64,000 nucleotides of DNA from Pedobacter antarcticus (GCF_900112985.1 NZ_FONS01000002.1:434001-498000); one strand, 5' to 3'. Shown: positions 37,728 through 46,970, numbered from the stretch's first letter. Numbers and translations: made by a program. Notes: a model not told the origin generated them from the letters alone.

Positions 37728-38612
37728 TTATTTATCGATATTGATACTTTTTGTTCCGCCACTTATGCTGATAAAAGCTTTTAAAGCAGGGGAAAGTGGC
37801 ACATCTTTTCTATAGACCAAAATTGTTGTCATAAGGCCCAATTCCTTTGGTAGTTGGAATGTTTTTATTTTTCTATTGCTATAAAACGTACTTATGATTT
37901 CTTCTGGCATCACACTAAATCCAATTCCGGATTCAATAAAATTTACAACGCCTTCAATGGAATTCATTACTGTTTTATGATATTGGATAATACCTCTGCT
38001 TACAAGCCAAGAGTCAAGTTTAGCTCTAAATACGCAACCTTGATCGAAAACTATTGTTTTAAGCGGATTTTTTGCAAGTAAAATATCAAGGTTTTCACAA
38101 TCTGCTGGAGCAACAATCACGACCTGTTCGTCCTTTATTTTAATTTGTTCAAGCTCAGGAATGTCAAGAGGAGCAGGGACAAATGCTGCATCTAATTTAT
38201 AATTCAACACATCACTTATTAAGCTGGCGCTCATCGCGGATCTAAAATCCAGGTCAACAAAAGGAAATTTTGAGGCAAGTTCATTAATAAGTTCAGGGCC
38301 TTTCAGGGTCATCATGGTTTCCAAAAATCCAATTTTAATCTGGCCCTTTACGACGTCACTTTTCCCAATCGACCTTTTCGCCTCATCAAAAATATGCTTG
38401 AATTGCTTGGTATAGTGAATAAGTTTTTCGCCTTCCGGAGTTAATTCGACCTTGCGGTTGTTTCTGGTAAAAAGCAGTGCGCCAAACTCCTCTTCCAAGT
38501 TTTTTATACGGGTAGTTACATTCGATTGAACTGTAAACATTGCTTCAGCAGCCTTTGTAAAACTTCCATAATGCGCAACGGCTTCAAATAAATTAAGGTC
38601 ATTTGTATTCAT
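37728..38612 (-). CDS. LysR-family transcriptional regulator
   Basis: 294 residues from the ATG at 38612 (MNTNDLNLFEAVAHYGSF). HTH segment SFTKAAEAMFTVQSNVTTRIK and wing LLFTRNNRKVELTPEGEKL, followed by an effector domain. It is divergent from the alpha/beta hydrolase gene, 87 bp apart, and the gap holds a palindrome. The hydrolase is the probable target. Confidence 0.9.
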   Translation of the reverse strand: MNTNDLNLFEAVAHYGSFTKAAEAMFTVQSNVTTRIKNLEEEFGALLFTRNNRKVELTPEGEKLIHYTKQFKHIFDEAKRSIGKSDVVKGQIKIGFLETMMTLKGPELINELASKFPFVDLDFRSAMSASLISDVLNYKLDAAFVPAPLDIPELEQIKIKDEQVVIVAPADCENLDILLAKNPLKTIVFDQGCVFRAKLDSWLVSRGIIQYHKTVMNSIEGVVNFIESGIGFSVMPEEIISTFYSNRKIKTFQLPKELGLMTTILVYRKDVPLSPALKAFISISGGTKSINIDK

Positions 38613-38646
38613 AAATCTTAAATTAAGATACATGGTATCTTTATAA

Positions 38647-38682
38647 ATCATTTTTAATGATCAAATATCTAGTTTACTTTTG
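38647..38682 (+). promoter_or_regulatory. LysR operator candidate and hydrolase promoter
   Basis: atcattttttaatgat-like palindrome at 38647-38661 (arms atcatt and aatgat, spacer ttt) is followed by the -7 box TACTTTTG at 38675-38682, 17 bp before the hydrolase ATG. The palindrome thus overlaps the expected -33 zone. Confidence 0.5.
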
Positions 38683-38699
38683 AATAAAAAAAAGGGAAA

Positions 38700-39668
38700 A
38701 TGAAAAAACTAAAAATAGCCTTCACGATCATCATGACTGGCTTATTAGGGAGAACAGAAATTATGGCACAATCAAACACAATTAAAACAAGTCCTGCTTT
38801 AGAAGTTGGGGTTGTTCATCACCGTAAGGTAAATGTAAACGGACTTGGCGTATTTTATAGAGAGTCAGGTCCAGCAGGAGCACCCACAATATTATTGTTG
38901 CATGGTTACCCAACATCATCACATATGTTCCGCAATCTGATACCGTTGTTAAACAAAAAATATCACGTTATAGCCCCTGATCTTCCGGGATTTGGAAATA
39001 CTGATTTACCAGATCCTAAAACTTATACCTATACATTTGAAAATCTGGCCAAAACAATGCAGGGCTTTATAGATGAATTAGGTTTAAAAAGGTTTGCAAT
39101 TTATGTATTTGATTATGGAGCGCCAACCGGATATCGTTTGGCACTTGCGAATCCAGAGAAAATTACGGGGATTATTTCACAGAATGGTAATGCTTATGTA
39201 GAAGGACTAAGTACGGGCTGGAACCCTATTCAGAAATATTGGGAAAATGACACCCAGGAAAATAGAGATGCGCTAAGAACCTTTTATAGCAAAGAGGGAA
39301 CGAAATTCCAGTACTTCACTGGCGTTACCGATACATCGCTCTTAGCCCCCGAAGCTTATATTTTGGATCAGTATTTTCTAGATAGGCCGGCATCTGCAGA
39401 GATTCAGCTTGATCTGTTAAAAGACTATAAAACAAATGTTGATCTGTATCCATCGTTTCAAAAGTATTTTAGAACCAACAAACCAAAATTGCTCGCTGTG
39501 TGGGGAAATAAAGATCCATTTTTTCTCCCTATCGGGGCTGAGGCCTATAAAAAAGATATTCCTGACGCAATAGTGAAATTTTATGATACTGGCCACTTTG
39601 CGTTAGAAACCCATGGACAGGAGATAGGAATTGAAATACTGAAGTTTCTCTCCACCCTTCCAAAATAA
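38700..39668 (+). CDS. Alpha/beta hydrolase (haloalkane dehalogenase/epoxide hydrolase type), exported
   Basis: 322 residues with a signal peptide (about 1-23). The oxyanion region is LLHGYPTSSHMFRNL. The nucleophile elbow position reads VFDYGAPTG, an Asp nucleophile in D-Y-G-A-P, as in epoxide hydrolases and dehalogenases rather than Ser esterases. The catalytic His is probably in YDTGHFALE. NKDPFF may carry the acid. Substrate unknown. It is controlled presumably by the divergent LysR gene and ends at a strong terminator. Confidence 0.85.
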   Translation: MKKLKIAFTIIMTGLLGRTEIMAQSNTIKTSPALEVGVVHHRKVNVNGLGVFYRESGPAGAPTILLLHGYPTSSHMFRNLIPLLNKKYHVIAPDLPGFGNTDLPDPKTYTYTFENLAKTMQGFIDELGLKRFAIYVFDYGAPTGYRLALANPEKITGIISQNGNAYVEGLSTGWNPIQKYWENDTQENRDALRTFYSKEGTKFQYFTGVTDTSLLAPEAYILDQYFLDRPASAEIQLDLLKDYKTNVDLYPSFQKYFRTNKPKLLAVWGNKDPFFLPIGAEAYKKDIPDAIVKFYDTGHFALETHGQEIGIEILKFLSTLPK

Positions 39669-39706
39669 GATTTTTGGGTGTAATACTGCCTAAATGTGAT
39701 CAAAGT

Positions 39707-39731
39707 AAGCCCAGTATAAGCTGGGCTTTTT
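39707..39731 (+). terminator. Terminator after the alpha/beta hydrolase
   Basis: aagcccag (39707-39714) and ctgggctt (39721-39728) enclose a 6-nt loop and run into Ts. 38 bp after the stop codon. Confidence 0.85.
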
Positions 39732-39759
39732 CTAAATATCCTATAAATCAAATAAAGTG

Positions 39760-40170
39760 ATGGAAATTAAAAACCCAGTACCACCGTTTAGCTACGATTC
39801 CGCGGTGGAGAAAGTTATGCTTGCAGAGCGCGCATGGAATAGCCGCGATCCTGAGGTAGTATGCATGGCTTATACCCTTAATACAGAATGGCGCAATCGG
39901 TCGGAGTTTATTTCTGGCCGTGAAGAAGTAAAAGTATTTTTAGCAAACAAATGGAAGAATGAACTTGGCTACAAGCTTAAAAAAGAACTTTGGGCATTTA
40001 CTGAAAACCGTATAGCAGTTCGCTTTGAATATGAATGGCATGACCAGCAAGGGCAATGGTTCCGTAGCTTTGGGAATGAACTTTGGGAATTTGATAAATG
40101 CGGGTTAATGGAAAAACGGTTCGCTAGCATAAATGATCTGGCCATTGATGAAAAAGATCGAATTCTGTAG
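39760..40170 (+). CDS. DUF1348/NTF2-like protein, slightly shortened
   Basis: 136 residues from the ATG at 39760; a GTG directly before it at 39757 is also possible. [33 protein letters not shown], and [25 protein letters not shown] match the DUF1348 family of the NTF2 fold. Family members usually continue about 15-20 residues past the ASINDLAI segment; here the chain stops soon after (KDRIL), so the C-terminus may have been lost. No enzymatic function is known. Confidence 0.75.
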   Translation: MEIKNPVPPFSYDSAVEKVMLAERAWNSRDPEVVCMAYTLNTEWRNRSEFISGREEVKVFLANKWKNELGYKLKKELWAFTENRIAVRFEYEWHDQQGQWFRSFGNELWEFDKCGLMEKRFASINDLAIDEKDRIL

Positions 40171-40360
40171 AATAGATAAACATTATATCAAACGAATGAC
40201 CAGAGAGAATATGCGCCAGTGCTGTCCACTAGTCAGGTTCTGTTTCTGACTGGTGGATCTGGCAACGGTCCGATTCAGATGTACAGAAAGTTTCTACCTC
40301 ATCGGTTCTTCCCTGGGGTAACGTCTATTCTTGCCAAAGGCATATTATGTTTTTTTATGT

Positions 40361-41428
40361 TTAAAATATGGGATTAGTATCGCTTTTTATTTGTTGGATA
40401 AGCTTGTTGAACAAGGCTTCGGTACTGCCACTTTTGCTTTGTGATGCAGATTGTCCTGCCCAAAGCGAAATAATATCAGCGATTCCACCCGACTTGCCGA
40501 AGTCTCTGAGCGCTGCCGTTAAACTGTTCTGATAGGTATAATACGGTATAACCAATCCTGAGTTTTTCATTTCTTCCATGAAGCTGTTTCCAATGCCCCT
40601 TGCCCATTTTCCGGTAAATGCCTGGGTAAGTTCGGTAGAGGTATCAGTAGAGCTGAGCACACGTTCTTTGTAAACTTCGCTGGCCGCACTTTCTTCTGCT
40701 GCAAGAAAATAACTACCTAGTTGTGCGCCTGCTGCACCAAGGGTAAATACCGCTTTAATCGTGCGGTGGTCAAAAATCCCTCCGGCAGCAATAACCGGAA
40801 CTGATACGGTATCGACAACCTGCGGAACAAGAGATATCAAACCAACCTGCGGCAGGGGTTCCTTATCGATAAAGCTACCTCTGTGTCCCCCGGCTTCAAT
40901 ACCCTGGACGACAATAGCATCCATGCCAGCTTTATCCAATAATGCGGCTTCTTTAATGCTTGTTGCCGTTCCAATCGCTTTAACGCCACGTTCTCTAAGC
41001 TGTGAAAGTATTTGTGCCTCTGGCAAACCGAACGTGAAGCTTACAATAGGTACCTGTTCATCCAGGAGGATATCTATTTGGTCATGGTGGTTATAAAACC
41101 GGTAAGAGGAAATTGGTTTATGCTCAAACGGCAAATTATATTTCTTGTGAAGCGCTTCGAGATAATTCTCCATTATTTTGATATCCTCTTCACTGACCTC
41201 AGATGTTAACGAGTGAGCAAAGAGGTTTACAGCGAATGGCTTACTGGTTTTAGCCTTTGTTTCCTTAACCAGGGCCAGGGATTTCTCAGGTGATAACCCA
41301 CCCAATGGCAGGCAACCCAAGCCGCCTGCATTGGCCACCGCTGCTACCATGGCGGGAGTTGTCACCCCCAACATAGGTGCTTGAATAATTGGATAACTGA
41401 TATCCAGTAAGTGCTTAAGATCTTCCAT
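40361..41428 (-). CDS. Nitronate monooxygenase (FMN-dependent)
   Basis: 355 residues in a TIM barrel. Typical features are YPIIQAPMLGVTTPAMVAAVANAGGLG at the start (core quoted), FAVNLFAH, VSFTFGLP, the EAGGHRG loop with the conserved His, and VPVIAAGGIFDHRTIKA for the phosphate of FMN. It oxidises nitronates such as propionate-3-nitronate. It stands alone, with 190 bp of unremarkable sequence on its 3' side. Confidence 0.9.
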   Translation of the reverse strand: MEDLKHLLDISYPIIQAPMLGVTTPAMVAAVANAGGLGCLPLGGLSPEKSLALVKETKAKTSKPFAVNLFAHSLTSEVSEEDIKIMENYLEALHKKYNLPFEHKPISSYRFYNHHDQIDILLDEQVPIVSFTFGLPEAQILSQLRERGVKAIGTATSIKEAALLDKAGMDAIVVQGIEAGGHRGSFIDKEPLPQVGLISLVPQVVDTVSVPVIAAGGIFDHRTIKAVFTLGAAGAQLGSYFLAAEESAASEVYKERVLSSTDTSTELTQAFTGKWARGIGNSFMEEMKNSGLVIPYYTYQNSLTAALRDFGKSGGIADIISLWAGQSASQSKSGSTEALFNKLIQQIKSDTNPIF

Positions 41429-41464
41429 AAACTGTATAATATGGGAGTATAGTCTTGAATCGGT

Positions 41465-41848
41465 TTATAAAAGTCCTTGTGTTGTATTTTTTGACCTAAG
41501 GAAAAAAATGAATAATACAATAAAGTAAGGAACGCAAAATAGTATGCCTGGCCAAGGCTGATTCCACGATCCTAATAGTAGAAATACTACAAATATGGCC
41601 GGTAGCAGGAAAAAACTCATTGCCTTATATGTATTATTATCGCGGACTTTTTCTTTAAGATTGAGTAGAATGGTAAAGCTTGAAAGAAAAAAAAAGAAAT
41701 TAATGCCAATAGCGATTCCATAAGGGAGGTTTCTAAAATCTGAATCTGCTTTACCAATTAAACCGGTAGATTGCAGAACGAACACACCCAGTAAGCTAAG
41801 AACTGAGGCAATTAGAAAACAAAAAACAATTATCTTAAAGTATTTCAT
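41465..41848 (-). CDS. Hypothetical four-helix membrane protein
   Basis: 127 residues from the ATG at 41848 (MKYFKIIVFC); another ATG lies 12 bp upstream. Four hydrophobic segments (about 4-25, 40-58, 72-90, 98-116) leave only short loops, one with KADSDFRNLPYG. No family recognised. Located between the nitronate monooxygenase and NmrA-type genes on the same strand. Confidence 0.6.
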   Translation of the reverse strand: MKYFKIIVFCFLIASVLSLLGVFVLQSTGLIGKADSDFRNLPYGIAIGINFFFFLSSFTILLNLKEKVRDNNTYKAMSFFLLPAIFVVFLLLGSWNQPWPGILFCVPYFIVLFIFFLRSKNTTQGLL

Positions 41849-41954
41849 AGTTATGATCAATAATTTTATGTGCTCAACTACGTCTGAGAATAGGTTATTT
41901 CTAAGACCATAAAAACGGCCTTCGAAAAAGAATCAACGATTTAAACACATCTAA

Positions 41955-42836
41955 TTAAAGCGAAGGTAGGAACTTCCGTTCTAAAAACTGCTCGAAAGTT
42001 GTAGCTGTAGTTGCCTCTATAGTTCGAGGGGTAGCATACGGCCCATTTGAATCACCTAAGGCAGAAAATAAATCCATCAATTCTTGTTGTACGCTTTCAG
42101 ACGTTCCCCAACTACTCAGTTGAGCTTTTACCTCTTCACCAGATTGTTGTACATACTTAACTGACTTACCCATCATGGCCGATAGGCGAGATGCTGCTTG
42201 TGCTAAGGTTATGTTTTCTGGACCCATGAGGTTTAATTTCCAATGGCCTGCCCAAGTTTCATCAAGAAGATAACGCGATGCCGCTTCAGCAATATCATCT
42301 GAACTTATAAAAGGAATATCATGATCGCTGTCATAAGGAAAAGTAAAAATTCCTTTCTCGCGGATGTCTTTTGCCTGTAGTATAAAATTTTCCAGGAAAT
42401 AACCTGGTCTTAACGCCAATACGTTAGCGTTAAGCTTGTCAAAAGCCACTTCCATATCTCCACAATAGCTTACGGTTCCCAAGTTCGGCGAACTGCTGGC
42501 CCCAAGGGAAGAGACAAGTACAACTCTCTTGATTTTGTTTTGAATAACGGCAGCAACACCTGCATCAGTCACCTTTTGATACCATTCATGTAAACTAGAT
42601 ACGTTAAGTACTGGCGGAACTACCCAGAACAAAGCTTCTGCCCCTTCAGTTGCTGCAATCACTTGTTCCGTATTACTAATATCTGCCACTATTGATACCC
42701 CCTCACTAATGTACAGGTCGTTTAATCTTTTGAGGTTTTGACCTAGCAACAATGGTGTCGCTCCATGTGAGGCTATTTGCCTCGCCACACTACTTCCAAT
42801 ATTACCTGTAGCAGCTGCAATTGCTATTTTCTTCAT
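41955..42836 (-). CDS. NmrA/NAD(P)-binding SDR-like protein
   Basis: 293 residues from the ATG at 42836 (MKKIAIAAATGNIGSSV), 4 bp after the upstream gene's stop. The N-terminal Rossmann loop ATGNIGSSVA, the VVLVSSLGASSS strand, and LRPGYFLENF are typical of atypical SDRs of the NmrA/quinone oxidoreductase 2 type, which often bind NAD(P) for redox sensing or quinone reduction. It forms a two-gene unit with the SnoaL-like gene, divergent from an HxlR regulator. Confidence 0.83.
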   Translation of the reverse strand: MKKIAIAAATGNIGSSVARQIASHGATPLLLGQNLKRLNDLYISEGVSIVADISNTEQVIAATEGAEALFWVVPPVLNVSSLHEWYQKVTDAGVAAVIQNKIKRVVLVSSLGASSSPNLGTVSYCGDMEVAFDKLNANVLALRPGYFLENFILQAKDIREKGIFTFPYDSDHDIPFISSDDIAEAASRYLLDETWAGHWKLNLMGPENITLAQAASRLSAMMGKSVKYVQQSGEEVKAQLSSWGTSESVQQELMDLFSALGDSNGPYATPRTIEATTATTFEQFLERKFLPSL

Positions 42837-42840
42837 ATTG

Positions 42841-43287
42841 TTAAGATAAGTGGTTGTCAATGATCTGCTGAGCTTTGTCTTTTCCCATTAAAGTCTTAAG
42901 AACGGGGAGGACATTCCAATATTCTTTGTAGTAAATGAACTTCCCGCTTTCTAATCTAAAATGGACGACATAATCCTGTTGATATAAGTCCCCTGTTGCT
43001 GGAACTGTAGTTTCGCCATGAAATTCCGCCCAATAGGAATCCTGCTCGGCCAATGGATAAACATTTAATTCTGAGAATATAATATCGGGCATATCCGGAA
43101 GGATATTATCCAGGTGTCTTCTGTAGTCATCCATGGTCAATCGGTAAGCCGAGCCTATTGATTTCGCATAAGGATATTCTACAGTTGCCGTTGGATCAAA
43201 AAGGGATAAAACAGTTTGTGTATCCTTGTTAAAAGCATCCAATAAATTCAGCAAAATTTGCTGACCAGGTGTATTTTCTAAAGCCAT
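42841..43287 (-). CDS. SnoaL/NTF2-like protein
   Basis: 148 residues from the ATG at 43287 (MALENTPGQQIL); the frame continues to 43347 but would cross the divergent promoter zone. A small cone-shaped NTF2 fold is indicated by LLDAFNKDTQTVLSLFDPTATVEYPY and the strands YVVHFRLESGKFIYYKEYWN. Such proteins are often cyclases, isomerases or have no known activity. Co-transcribed with the NmrA-like gene. Confidence 0.75.
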   Translation of the reverse strand: MALENTPGQQILLNLLDAFNKDTQTVLSLFDPTATVEYPYAKSIGSAYRLTMDDYRRHLDNILPDMPDIIFSELNVYPLAEQDSYWAEFHGETTVPATGDLYQQDYVVHFRLESGKFIYYKEYWNVLPVLKTLMGKDKAQQIIDNHLS

Positions 43288-43305
43288 ATTTCCTAAGATT
43301 ATGTA

Positions 43306-43333
43306 CAAAAGTAAATCCCAGACTATATATTTG
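43306..43333. promoter_or_regulatory. Overlapping divergent promoters of the HxlR/SnoaL pair
   Basis: On the plus strand TATATTTG (43326-43333) precedes the HxlR gene; on the minus strand TACTTTTG (43313-43306) precedes the SnoaL gene by about 18 bp. The boxes are 12 bp apart, so a bound regulator could control both. Confidence 0.5.
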
Positions 43334-43376
43334 CAAGTAGGCACCATTAAGTCACATAAGCACTTTAAAGTAAGAT

Positions 43377-43799
43377 ATGGACGAAATAATCAATGAGATA
43401 GGAGAAAAAAATGAAAATTATTTTAAGTTACAGCAATCTTTACTGTTGAAATCCAGTTTAGATGAAAGTTGTATCCTGAATCAGTCATTAACGCTCATAG
43501 CAAATAAGTGGACACTACTCATCCTGATGGCATTAATGCAGGGCAGTAAACGCAGTAGTGAATTGCTGAGGCAAATTAAGGGTATATCGCCAAAAATGCT
43601 CAATCAAACTTTAAAGATTTTAATAAGTTATGGCATGGTCGTCCGTAAAGTTTTTCCAGAGGTTCCACCAAGAGTAGAATATACATTGACTGAATTTGGC
43701 AAAAGTACTGCAGATCCATTGATGGCCCTGTTAAACTGGTCTGTCTCATGGGAGCCGCAACTAACAAAGCTGTATAAAGAGACTATTTATGAACTTTAA
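43377..43799 (+). CDS. HxlR-family winged-helix regulator
   Basis: 140 residues. The family pattern is LIANKWTLLILMALMQGSKR, ISPKMLNQTLKILISYGMV, and VPPRVEYTLTEFGKS, with a Cys in the early helix (DESCILNQS), a redox-sensor position in some homologues. An acidic lead of about 20 residues precedes the domain. It probably regulates the divergent SnoaL-NmrA unit, in line with redox- or quinone-responsive relatives. Confidence 0.9.
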   Translation: MDEIINEIGEKNENYFKLQQSLLLKSSLDESCILNQSLTLIANKWTLLILMALMQGSKRSSELLRQIKGISPKMLNQTLKILISYGMVVRKVFPEVPPRVEYTLTEFGKSTADPLMALLNWSVSWEPQLTKLYKETIYEL

Positions 43800-43853
43800 T
43801 ATAATAGATTTGCTGAAATATGTAAACTAAAGGCACGCAACGGCCAGGAGGGA

Positions 43854-44951
43854 TTAATGAGATGAAATTAAGATATTTAAAAGTTCATCAGTAATCGTAT
43901 TAAGGTCACCCGCATCCGTATTACAAAATATGATTATGGTTTCTTTTGTTAATGGCAATTGAATGTAGATCGTATTAAACCCATTTATATTCCCCGTTCT
44001 TTCAATAACATCGATAGGCTTTGTCTGACCTTTAAATTGCCTGCTTCCATAATAACTGCCCAACGTTACAAAGTAAGGGGTACCATCCACCAGGCCTAAA
44101 TTAATTTCTGGTGCATACATTAGCTTTTTGGAAGTTGAGTTAAGTAGCTTATTTTCAGCCAAAGCTAAGTGTAGCTTAAACAATTCTTCTGGGGTAGTGA
44201 AAATTGCACCAGCCGTTGCATAATTTTCCATGTATATGAAAGCATCATTCTTCAACGGCTTAGCCGGTAAGTCCCCGAATGCATAATTATGATATCCGTA
44301 TGCTAAATTATTAATAACAGAATCCGTTTGGATTAAGCCTGTATTTTCTAAGCTAAGTGGCTGAATGATCTTCTCAGATAAAACCTGACGCCAATTTTTA
44401 CCGGATACAGACTCAATTATAGCACCTAACAAAATGTAATTAACGTTATTGTAGTCATACCTGGTACCTGGCTTAGTCAGCAAGGTATCAACGATATTTT
44501 TCTCAATGAATTCTGTAATGTTAAATCGCGTTTTATAGGCTGCAATTTTTTCCTTCGGCAGGCCGGAAGTATGAGTCAATAACTGTTTTATAGTAATTTT
44601 CGTGCTGCTTTCAGGAAGTATATCTGGAATATATTGGTCTATCGTTTTATTAATATCTAATTTCTTCTCCTCCTGAAGTTTTAATATTAGGATAGCTGTA
44701 TATAGCTTAGTAATGGAAGCCACTGGAAACTTCGTTGTCGACGTAATTGGCACATGAAATTGGCGATTAGCTAGTCCATATTGGTGGGCATAGATTACCT
44801 TAGACCCTTTACCTATTAATATGCTACCATCAAATTGTCCATTTTTAACGTATGTAGTTAATATACTGTCTATTGAGCGAGCAATTAATTGTGCTTTTAC
44901 ATTAAATGAAATAAAAATTGAAATGATAATGAACAGAAATTTAGTTCTCAT
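43854..44951 (-). CDS. Serine hydrolase, class C beta-lactamase-like, exported
   Basis: 365 residues with a signal peptide (about 1-20). The SxxK motif is in PVASITKLYTA, the Tyr motif is YNNVNY, and HTSGLP is present; the C-terminal KTG-like element is not obvious. Proteins of this type are D-Ala-D-Ala peptidases, esterases or unknown hydrolases more often than beta-lactamases. A TetR-type gene lies divergently, 259 bp away. Confidence 0.88.
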   Translation of the reverse strand: MRTKFLFIIISIFISFNVKAQLIARSIDSILTTYVKNGQFDGSILIGKGSKVIYAHQYGLANRQFHVPITSTTKFPVASITKLYTAILILKLQEEKKLDINKTIDQYIPDILPESSTKITIKQLLTHTSGLPKEKIAAYKTRFNITEFIEKNIVDTLLTKPGTRYDYNNVNYILLGAIIESVSGKNWRQVLSEKIIQPLSLENTGLIQTDSVINNLAYGYHNYAFGDLPAKPLKNDAFIYMENYATAGAIFTTPEELFKLHLALAENKLLNSTSKKLMYAPEINLGLVDGTPYFVTLGSYYGSRQFKGQTKPIDVIERTGNINGFNTIYIQLPLTKETIIIFCNTDAGDLNTITDELLNILISSH

Positions 44952-45130
44952 AAGTTATAAGGATAGTTGGGAATCTATTCGTTGCAATACACCAGCGCGA
45001 AGAACGATTCTAAGAATTTGCGTTTTCATTTCGTGAATTTTGTTAACAAGTAGTATACACGCTGTTAGATTGAAACTTCCTCATATAAATGATGATTTAA
45101 GGTCTTCTGGTAATCAGTAAAATATGAGCT

Positions 45131-45169
45131 AATATACTAATTTCCCCTATACGGGAAAATTAGTATATT
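45131..45169 (+). promoter_or_regulatory. Long inverted repeat (operator candidate) upstream of the TetR gene
   Basis: aatatactaatttccc (45131-45146) and gggaaaattagtatatt (45153-45169) are complementary over 16 bp with one extra base. The right arm overlaps a tatatttcg -7-like box. A repressor dimer bound here would block the promoter. The left arm word recurs at 46350. Confidence 0.6.
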
Positions 45170-45210
45170 TCGATTCGTGAAGGGAAAGGGTTTTTAAGAG
45201 TTCAAGTATT

Positions 45211-45843
45211 ATGATAAGAAAAAGATATAAAGGCCCATCAAATGATAAGGAGCGTTCGACGTTAAAGCTTATTGAAGCTGTGGGAACAGTAATCAAAAAC
45301 GAAGGATATACTGGCTTAACAGCTACAAATATTGCGAGGGTAGCCGGGCTAAATAGACGATTGATTACCCTTTATTTTGGAACTATAGATAATCTTATTG
45401 AAACCTATGTGAGAAGCAAAGATTATTGGATTACTGCCTCCGGCAACGCTGTTGAATTAATTAAAGAGTATACCGGAGAAAATACGAAACCTATACTGGA
45501 CAAGTTGCTTCAAAACCAACTTGACTATTTTTTCAACGAAGAGGAGATGCAAAAGATTGTATTATGGCAAATAAGTCAATCTACCCAGATCATGAAGGAC
45601 GTTTCTGAGGAAAGAGAGCTGCTAAGCAGGGATTTTTTTAAACTCTCTGATAGGGAACTGGAAGGAAAGGACACTGATCTAAGGGCGGTGTCGGCCTTAC
45701 TGGTAGCAGGAATTTATTACTTGGTTTTACATGCAAAGTCAACCGATACACTTTTTTGTGAAATAGACCTGAATACAACGGAGGGCATGGTAAGAATAAA
45801 AAAAGCGATCAGCTTAATTTTAGAACAAACATATACGGAGTAA
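45211..45843 (+). CDS. TetR-family transcriptional regulator
   Basis: 210 residues. The N-terminal HTH includes TLKLIEAVGTVIKNEGYTGL, TATNIARVAGLNRRLITLYF and the following NLIETYV. The C-terminal ligand domain is all-helical and not typed. It likely represses itself through the inverted repeat 40 bp upstream; the neighbouring serine hydrolase or quinone reductase are candidate targets. Confidence 0.88.
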   Translation: MIRKRYKGPSNDKERSTLKLIEAVGTVIKNEGYTGLTATNIARVAGLNRRLITLYFGTIDNLIETYVRSKDYWITASGNAVELIKEYTGENTKPILDKLLQNQLDYFFNEEEMQKIVLWQISQSTQIMKDVSEERELLSRDFFKLSDRELEGKDTDLRAVSALLVAGIYYLVLHAKSTDTLFCEIDLNTTEGMVRIKKAISLILEQTYTE

Positions 45844-45931
45844 CATTGCATCACACATCTTAAGCTAAGTGTAGAAGAAGTCATTGTCTCAATAAAAGAT
45901 GTATAATATAAGCAGACATGCTTCGAAACAA

Positions 45932-46312
45932 TTAACCCTCAGTTTCCAATTGTTTACTCGTTAACTTTTTATGATGAACGCCCCAGTTTTCCAACTCTTT
46001 GATGACAGGTTTTAAGGAGTATCCTATTGGAGTTAATTCATATTCTACACGTGGTGGAACTTCTGCATAAACTGTCCTACTGATTATCATATTTTCTTCG
46101 AGCTTACGGAGCTGTAAGGTTAACATACGTTCGGTAATGTTTGGCAATTTCTTTTTGAGTTCCCCGAACCGGAGCTTACCGCTCAATAACCAGGAGCAGA
46201 TTACCAGTGTCCACTGTCCGCCGATAATAGTTGAGGCATAAGCTTCTGGACATTCGTCACTTAGCGCGCTCTTGTTGGAGAAATTGGTCGATGTTTGTTT
46301 AATCTCAGTCAA
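45932..46312 (-). CDS. HxlR-family winged-helix regulator
   Basis: 126 residues. CPEAYASTIIGGQWTLVIC, LPNITERMLTLQLRKLEENM, and EVPPRVEYELTPIGYSL show the family. It has a cysteine early in the sequence (DECPEAY), as in redox-responsive members. Divergent from the NAD(P)H oxidoreductase gene by 97 bp, a common pairing for QorR/YodB-type quinone sensors. Confidence 0.9.
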   Translation of the reverse strand: MTEIKQTSTNFSNKSALSDECPEAYASTIIGGQWTLVICSWLLSGKLRFGELKKKLPNITERMLTLQLRKLEENMIISRTVYAEVPPRVEYELTPIGYSLKPVIKELENWGVHHKKLTSKQLETEG

Positions 46313-46349
46313 TACTTACATTTTTTATAGTACATAACAATTGGTGGGT

Positions 46350-46383
46350 AATATACTAATTTTATGTAGTGTGTGCTACCTTC
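46350..46383 (+). promoter_or_regulatory. Control region of the NAD(P)H oxidoreductase
   Basis: aatatactaatttt (46350-46363) is the same word as in the TetR-upstream inverted repeat. TACCTTCG (46376-46383) is a plausible -7 box, 26 bp before the ATG at 46410. The word thus covers the -33 zone. Confidence 0.45.
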
Positions 46384-46409
46384 GTGTTACATTAATTGAT
46401 GATATCACT

Positions 46410-46940
46410 ATGAAGACTTTAATAATTATTACGCACCCTACCATAAGCGAGTCTACCATGAATAAAAGGTGGATCGAGGAGCTACTTAAATTTCCAGAAC
46501 AGTACACTGTTCACCAGTTATACGATGCATATCCGGACGAAAACATAGATGTCCAGGCTGAACAGCGTCTAGTCGAGCAATACGATAAGATTATATTCCA
46601 ATTTCCCTATTACTGGTTTAATATTCCCTCACTATTAAAAAAATGGTTCGATCAAGTATTAACTCACGGCTGGGCATATGGTAGTAAAAGTGGGTACCGC
46701 ATGAAAGGCAAAAAAATAGCGCTAGCCATATCGTTAGGAGTGGAAGAAGAGGAGTTGAGTACTGCAGGGAAGTATAAATATCCGCTCAACGAACTCACCA
46801 GGCCATTCGAGCTAAGTTTTGAATATGTCAAAGCGGACTACCAACCGGCATTCGCTTTCTACGGTTTGGAATTTAATGTCTCTGATAGCCATATCGAACT
46901 GGGGGTAAGATCATATATGAAATTCCTGACAGGTTTTTAA
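46410..46940 (+). CDS. NAD(P)H-dependent oxidoreductase (flavodoxin-like quinone reductase)
   Basis: 176 residues from the ATG at 46410 (MKTLIIITHPT); the frame continues upstream through the promoter region. IIITHPTISESTMNKRW is the FMN phosphate loop, and FQFPYYWFNIPSLLKKWFDQVL with HGWAYG is the KefF/MdaB/YwrO signature. It probably reduces quinones by two electrons to prevent redox cycling. Divergent from the HxlR regulator. Confidence 0.88.
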   Translation: MKTLIIITHPTISESTMNKRWIEELLKFPEQYTVHQLYDAYPDENIDVQAEQRLVEQYDKIIFQFPYYWFNIPSLLKKWFDQVLTHGWAYGSKSGYRMKGKKIALAISLGVEEEELSTAGKYKYPLNELTRPFELSFEYVKADYQPAFAFYGLEFNVSDSHIELGVRSYMKFLTGF

Positions 46941-46970
46941 TGATACCGATACCATAAGGCAGGTTTTTAA

